A stretch of DNA of 64,000 nucleotides from Streptococcus oralis (lineage in GTDB: Bacteria > Bacillota > Bacilli > Lactobacillales > Streptococcaceae): contig NZ_JAHZPJ010000004.1 of assembly GCF_019929345.1 (NCBI RefSeq), positions 1 through 64,000 of the forward strand, written 5' to 3'. Positions 60,512-64,000 of the stretch are shown piece by piece. The translations under genes were made by a program, and so were the position numbers. The notes under the pieces were generated by a model. It did no database searches and had not been told where the DNA came from. It saw only the letters and a list, made by a program, of their open reading frames with translations. Position 1 is the stretch's first letter. Each line of letters opens with the position of its first letter.

Positions 60512-61855
60512 TTAAAATGTTTGGCGTTTGGCTTTGCGTTCTGCACGTCCTCGCGCACGATTCTCAGCACGCTTGGTTTTACGGCGTTTTTCATCCACCG
60601 CCCATTGAATCTTCTTCTTATAGCCTGGTTTGACTTTTTTCTTTTTCTTTTTAACCAAACCAATCATCTCCGTATCAAGTTTATCCTGCTTCTTTTCACG
60701 ATTGGCACGACGATCACGGTCATAGGTATCTTGAAACTCTCCGTCTTTGACCATCTTAGGAGTAAACTTGATCCCTAATTTCTCCAACTCACGGATATCC
60801 GAGTCATCACTTGGCTGGTAAAGGGTAATAGCTGTACCAGGTAGACCATTGCGTCCAGTTCGTCCAACACGGTGAACAAAGAAGGACAAATCTTGCGGAA
60901 TGGCATCATTGATAACATGGCTGACACCTTCAATATCAATTCCACGAGCCGCCAAGTCCGTTGCGACAATGTACTCAAAATCCAGATTTTTCACCTGGTT
61001 CATGATCCGCTTGCGTTCACGAGGAGCAATATCTCCATGAATCTTTGCTACCTTCAATCCTTGAGCAGTCAAGTAGGCATGTAACTCATCAGCACGCGTC
61101 TTTGTGTTAACAAAAATCATTGCCAAATAAGGCTGCATCAACTGAGTCAGCTGGTAAATCTGAGCATTCTTGTCACGGCCCTTGGTCGAAATCAACCAAT
61201 TATCAATCGTATCTGAGATGACTGTCTTGGTTTTGATTTTCTCCATGACAGGATTTGACAAGTATTTTTTCAAGAACGGTTGTAACTTTTGTGGAATGGT
61301 CGCCGAAAAGACCATGAATTGCAAATCTTTTGGAAGGCTTCCTGCAATCTTATCAACGGTTTCCAAGAATCCCATATCTAAGGTCATATCGGCTTCATCA
61401 ACAACAAAAGTCTTAGCCTTGTGAATAGCCAAATCACCAGATTTGACCAAGTCATAGATACGCCCTGGAGTCCCAATAACAATATGGGGTTGGCTGCTGG
61501 CAAGTTTTTCAATCTGACGGGCCTTATCCGTACCACCCACATAATTAATCACACGAACTTCGACATCTGAGTGAGCTGCAATCTGACGAGCTGCTTGGTA
61601 GATCTGAGTAGCCAACTCCCGACTTGGAGTCGTAATCACTGCTTGCACACTATCGCTAGTTTCATCCAATTGCTGGAAAATAGGAAGTAGGAAAGTGTGT
61701 GTCTTTCCTGAACCTGTTTTCGATTCGCCCACCAAGTCACGACCTGCCAGTACAATAGGGATTAATTTTTCTTGTACCTCTGTAGGAGTTACGAATTTCA
61801 ACTCCTCCAAGGCCTCTACTATATAATTTTTAAATTGAAATTTCTTAAATGACAT
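60512..61855 (-). CDS. cshB: DEAD-box RNA helicase (CshB-like)
   Basis: 447 aa. Motif I ESKTGSGKT (about 44-52), DEAD box VDEAD (about 150-154), SAT near 183, and HRVGRTGR near 325. The basic C-terminal tail with KPGYKKKIQWAVDEKRR is characteristic of CshB. Unwinds RNA, often for ribosome assembly or cold growth. GAGG lies about 7 nt before ATG; TATAAT lies about 30 nt upstream. Single gene. Confidence 0.93.
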   Translation of the reverse strand: MSFKKFQFKNYIVEALEELKFVTPTEVQEKLIPIVLAGRDLVGESKTGSGKTHTFLLPIFQQLDETSDSVQAVITTPSRELATQIYQAARQIAAHSDVEVRVINYVGGTDKARQIEKLASSQPHIVIGTPGRIYDLVKSGDLAIHKAKTFVVDEADMTLDMGFLETVDKIAGSLPKDLQFMVFSATIPQKLQPFLKKYLSNPVMEKIKTKTVISDTIDNWLISTKGRDKNAQIYQLTQLMQPYLAMIFVNTKTRADELHAYLTAQGLKVAKIHGDIAPRERKRIMNQVKNLDFEYIVATDLAARGIDIEGVSHVINDAIPQDLSFFVHRVGRTGRNGLPGTAITLYQPSDDSDIRELEKLGIKFTPKMVKDGEFQDTYDRDRRANREKKQDKLDTEMIGLVKKKKKKVKPGYKKKIQWAVDEKRRKTKRAENRARGRAERKAKRQTF

Positions 61856-61969
61856 ACTATCCTCGATTCTATTCTACTATTATATATACCATAATTTGAG
61901 CTTTTTCAGTAGCCTAGCTTCTCTTAAAAACCTCTCGCATACTAGCGGATTTCTATCTAAAACGTAAAA

Positions 61970-61994
61970 AGAGAAGACCGAATTGGTCTTCTCT
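61970..61994 (-). terminator. Terminator of the surface protein gene
   Basis: A perfect 10-bp stem AGAGAAGACC/GGTCTTCTCT with 5-nt loop, followed on the minus strand by TTTTTACG. Confidence 0.85.
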
Positions 61995-62090
61995 AAGCAT
62001 TAACCCTTTTGACTCAGATACACTTAACAAAAAGTCAACTACTTGCTTACAATCTTATAAAAGTCGAAAGCTACTAGATAACATCAATGC

Positions 62091-64000
62091 TTAATCATCT
62101 TTACGTTTACGATTGATGAGCAATACTCCAAAACCGGCAAAAGTAGAACTTGCTATCAATTCCGTCAGTGAGAAAGGAGAAATACTACCTGTATTTGGTA
62201 AGGTCGCTTGTTTAGTCTTATCTCCTGCAGGAGTTGGAACAGCTGGCTTAGCATTTGAAACAAGTTTGCTTTCAGGCTTCTTCTCTAACTGATCCGTTTG
62301 TACTTTAGCTGCTGAATCAGCCTCTTGAGTTGGCTTCGCTTCTGGAGTCACTGGTGGAACCGGACTTGGCTGTGGTTGCAGTTGCGGCGCTGGTTCCGAT
62401 TGCGCACTAGGAGCTTGCTTGGCTTCAAAGGTCCACTTACCTACGAAGGTCAAACTTGTTCCCTCTTCCACTTTTTCGTAACCAGCGAATTTCCAAGTAC
62501 CATTTGCAACAGCAACTTCTACAGGCATCGGTGCTTCTGGAACAAAAGCAATCGCTGCAGAAGAACTTGTAGTATATGTTCCACTTTGTGGAAGTAAGTT
62601 CAATACTTCTGCTGGCAAGTTGTTATCTGCTGTCACACTTTCAAAGCTGTAAGTCACTTTATAGGTTTCAGTTACCGGTGCAGGCAAAACATTAACTGGT
62701 ACGGAAACTTCAGTAGAAGAACCATCTGGATAATCAACACGAACTGTACCGCTATAAGTACCTGGTTTTGTAGTATCTATTTGACCCACAGGCGTGATAT
62801 CAACCACCTTAGTGCCAGCTGGAAGGCTTGACAAGTTCGTCACATTATCGGTCAAGTTTGGTTTGTCTCCAATCTTGATGATTTCTTCCGTTACCTGAGG
62901 CATATAAGTTTCAGCATTTGTCGGATTCGCCTTGAATTCCCACTTCCCTACGAAGGCTATATTAGCTTTGTTGATAACAGCGCTAGCTATGTCGTAGCCC
63001 TTGAAGGTCCAGGTACCATTATTCACTTCGTCTGTATAGTTCGTTTTCACTGGTTGTTTAGCTAAAACACTTGTACCATCCATATAAGTAGCAATATCAC
63101 TTGGTGTCCAAACTGCAATGTCTGCGGGGAGAACTTTACCTGCTGTTGCACTCTCGAAACGGTATGTCGCTTGGTACTTATTAGGCGCAAATTCCCACTG
63201 ACCAATAAAAGCAACATCTGCCTTATTAACCACAGCACCAGCTGGAATATACCTCTTGAAGGTCCAGATACCATCGTTCACATCATCTATGTAAGTGGTT
63301 TGGATTGGTTGCTTAGCCAAAACTGCAACACCATTCAGATAGGTCGCACTATCGCTTGGAGTCAAGGATGTGATAGCTGCTGGAAGATTTTTCCCAGCAG
63401 TCGCACTTTCAAATCGGTAACCTGCTTGATACTGGTTTACCTTAAATTCCCATTTGCCTACAAAATTCACATTTGCCTTATTCACGACCGCACTATCTGC
63501 AGCATAGCCCTTGAAGGTCCATACACCGTCATTCACTGTATCTGTATAAGTCGTTTGAACGGGTTGTTTGGCTGAAACTGCTGCGCCATTCACATAAGTT
63601 GTACTATCATTTGGAGATAAGGCCGTGATAGCTGCTGGGAGATCTTTCCCAGCAGTCGCACTTTCGAATCGGTAAGCTACTTGATACTGATTCGCCTTAA
63701 ACTCCCACTTACCAATGAAAGCTAGATCAACCTTTTTCACAGTCTTACTCTTAGCATCGTAACCAACAAAAGTCCAGATACCGTCGTTCACATCATCTGT
63801 GTACGTCGTTGTAGTTAGCTCTTCTGGTAGAACTTTTTGTGTATTGTAGTAAGTTGAGGTGTCTTTTGGTGTTTTCTTCTGGATAAAGTCAGGTAAAGAA
63901 AGGCCAGTCGTCCCACTTTCAAAACGATAGCTTACATGGTGCGGTCTAGGCGTTACTTCCCATATACCAGTATATATCACGCGCTTGCCATCAAAAGTCG
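62091..64000 (-). CDS. LPXTG-anchored surface protein with SHIRT repeats (5' end outside window)
   Basis: At least 636 codons; the frame stays open to the window edge, so the N-terminus with the signal peptide is missing. Counting from the GTG at 63980: four tandem 85-aa repeats (YRFES at residues 18, 103, 188 and 273; each with GKWEF at the end), a Rib-type domain (about 357-434, with DTTKPGTYSGTVRVDYPDGS), a fifth, diverged SHIRT-like domain (439-518), a Pro/Gln/Glu-rich linker, then sortase signal LPNTG (594-598), a hydrophobic helix and RKRKDD. SHIRT repeats form rod-like stalks in streptococcal periscope-type adhesins whose length varies with repeat number. The ligand-binding head lies outside this window. 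Confidence 0.93.
   Translation of the reverse strand, partial: TFDGKRVIYTGIWEVTPRPHHVSYRFESGTTGLSLPDFIQKKTPKDTSTYYNTQKVLPEELTTTTYTDDVNDGIWTFVGYDAKSKTVKKVDLAFIGKWEFKANQYQVAYRFESATAGKDLPAAITALSPNDSTTYVNGAAVSAKQPVQTTYTDTVNDGVWTFKGYAADSAVVNKANVNFVGKWEFKVNQYQAGYRFESATAGKNLPAAITSLTPSDSATYLNGVAVLAKQPIQTTYIDDVNDGIWTFKRYIPAGAVVNKADVAFIGQWEFAPNKYQATYRFESATAGKVLPADIAVWTPSDIATYMDGTSVLAKQPVKTNYTDEVNNGTWTFKGYDIASAVINKANIAFVGKWEFKANPTNAETYMPQVTEEIIKIGDKPNLTDNVTNLSSLPAGTKVVDITPVGQIDTTKPGTYSGTVRVDYPDGSSTEVSVPVNVLPAPVTETYKVTYSFESVTADNNLPAEVLNLLPQSGTYTTSSSAAIAFVPEAPMPVEVAVANGTWKFAGYEKVEEGTSLTFVGKWTFEAKQAPSAQSEPAPQLQPQPSPVPPVTPEAKPTQEADSAAKVQTDQLEKKPESKLVSNAKPAVPTPAGDKTKQATLPNTGSISPFSLTELIASSTFAGFGVLLINRKRKDD
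62925..63944 (-). repeat. Four tandem 255-bp SHIRT repeats
   Basis: The conserved YRFES block recurs at exactly 85-codon spacing four times; repeats 2-4 are most alike. More copies may lie beyond the window edge. Confidence 0.9.

Noticed and set aside
62925..63944. Repeats considered as a CRISPR-like array
   Set aside because: The 255-bp period is an in-frame protein repeat; there are no short repeats with unique spacers anywhere in the window.

Overview
The window reads as a piece of chromosome from a viridans streptococcus of the Streptococcus mitis/oralis/pneumoniae group. Evidence: low-GC Firmicute gene set; atp operon order c-a-b-delta-alpha-gamma-beta-epsilon; streptococcal-type sufCDSUB; hlpA next to degV; plsY divergent from parE; small proteins I place in DUF3272 and DUF2969; LPXTG surface protein; ISL3-family (IS1167-like) transposon remnants. 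ParC has Gly52 and Asp91, and an ant-like adenylyltransferase gene lies between parE and parC. Both point to the mitis/oralis side rather than a typical pneumococcus.

Layout. 1-3.8 kb: IS remnant, TPR protein and AI-2E-family permease (minus), then a lactonase-family gene (plus). 3.85-10.2 kb: complete F1Fo ATPase operon (minus) with its promoter. 10.4-14.6 kb: CHY zinc finger and U32 peptidase-family operon, a GntR regulator, and divergent guaA. 14.8-19.4 kb: a Bce-type peptide-antibiotic sensing and export cassette (ATPase, permease, response regulator, kinase). 19.4-24.3 kb: ylxM/ffh SRP operon, tuf, and a second AI-2E permease. 24.4-30.7 kb: dacA (PBP3), ccdA plus thioredoxin lipoprotein, a VIT/CCC1 transporter, and a second Bce-type transporter without its own two-component system, preceded by a 36-codon ORF. 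30.9-36.1 kb: small membrane proteins, SprT, tex, and a divergent 43-aa protein/UPF0718 permease/TIGR03943 operon. 36.1-37.2 kb: poorly coding accessory patch. 37.3-40.9 kb: HU, DegV, YitT, amino-acid permease. 41-46.9 kb: suf Fe-S operon with an extra 189-aa gene. 47-52.4 kb: DUF3272, dnaX, a free-Met-(R)-sulfoxide-reductase-like gene, rpsA, two tRNAs, DUF2969, ilvE. 52.5-60.2 kb: parC, ant-like gene, membrane proteins with decayed fragments, parE, plsY. 60.2-64 kb: IS remnant, CshB-like helicase, and the 3' part of a SHIRT-repeat surface protein cut by the window end.

Themes. Much is core machinery (energy, translation, SRP, topology, Fe-S). The accessory layer is envelope defence (two Bce-type transporters), extracellular redox and methionine repair (CcdA-thioredoxin, fRMsr-like), and surface adhesion (SHIRT/LPXTG). 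Two regulatory patterns recur. Several genes (ylxM, tex, DUF3272, the fRMsr-like gene, plsY, nearly dacA) have an extended -10 box only 6-9 nt before the start codon, which predicts leaderless or near-leaderless mRNAs. Convergent gene pairs share symmetric, apparently bidirectional terminators. No CRISPR array, rRNA, prophage or intact insertion sequence was seen. I found no strongly supported entirely new system. The best candidates for follow-up are the two Bce modules with their inverted-repeat operators and the 36-codon leader ORF, the small-protein/permease operon at 34.2-36.1 kb, and the sufB-repeat-flanked gene at 41.1 kb.
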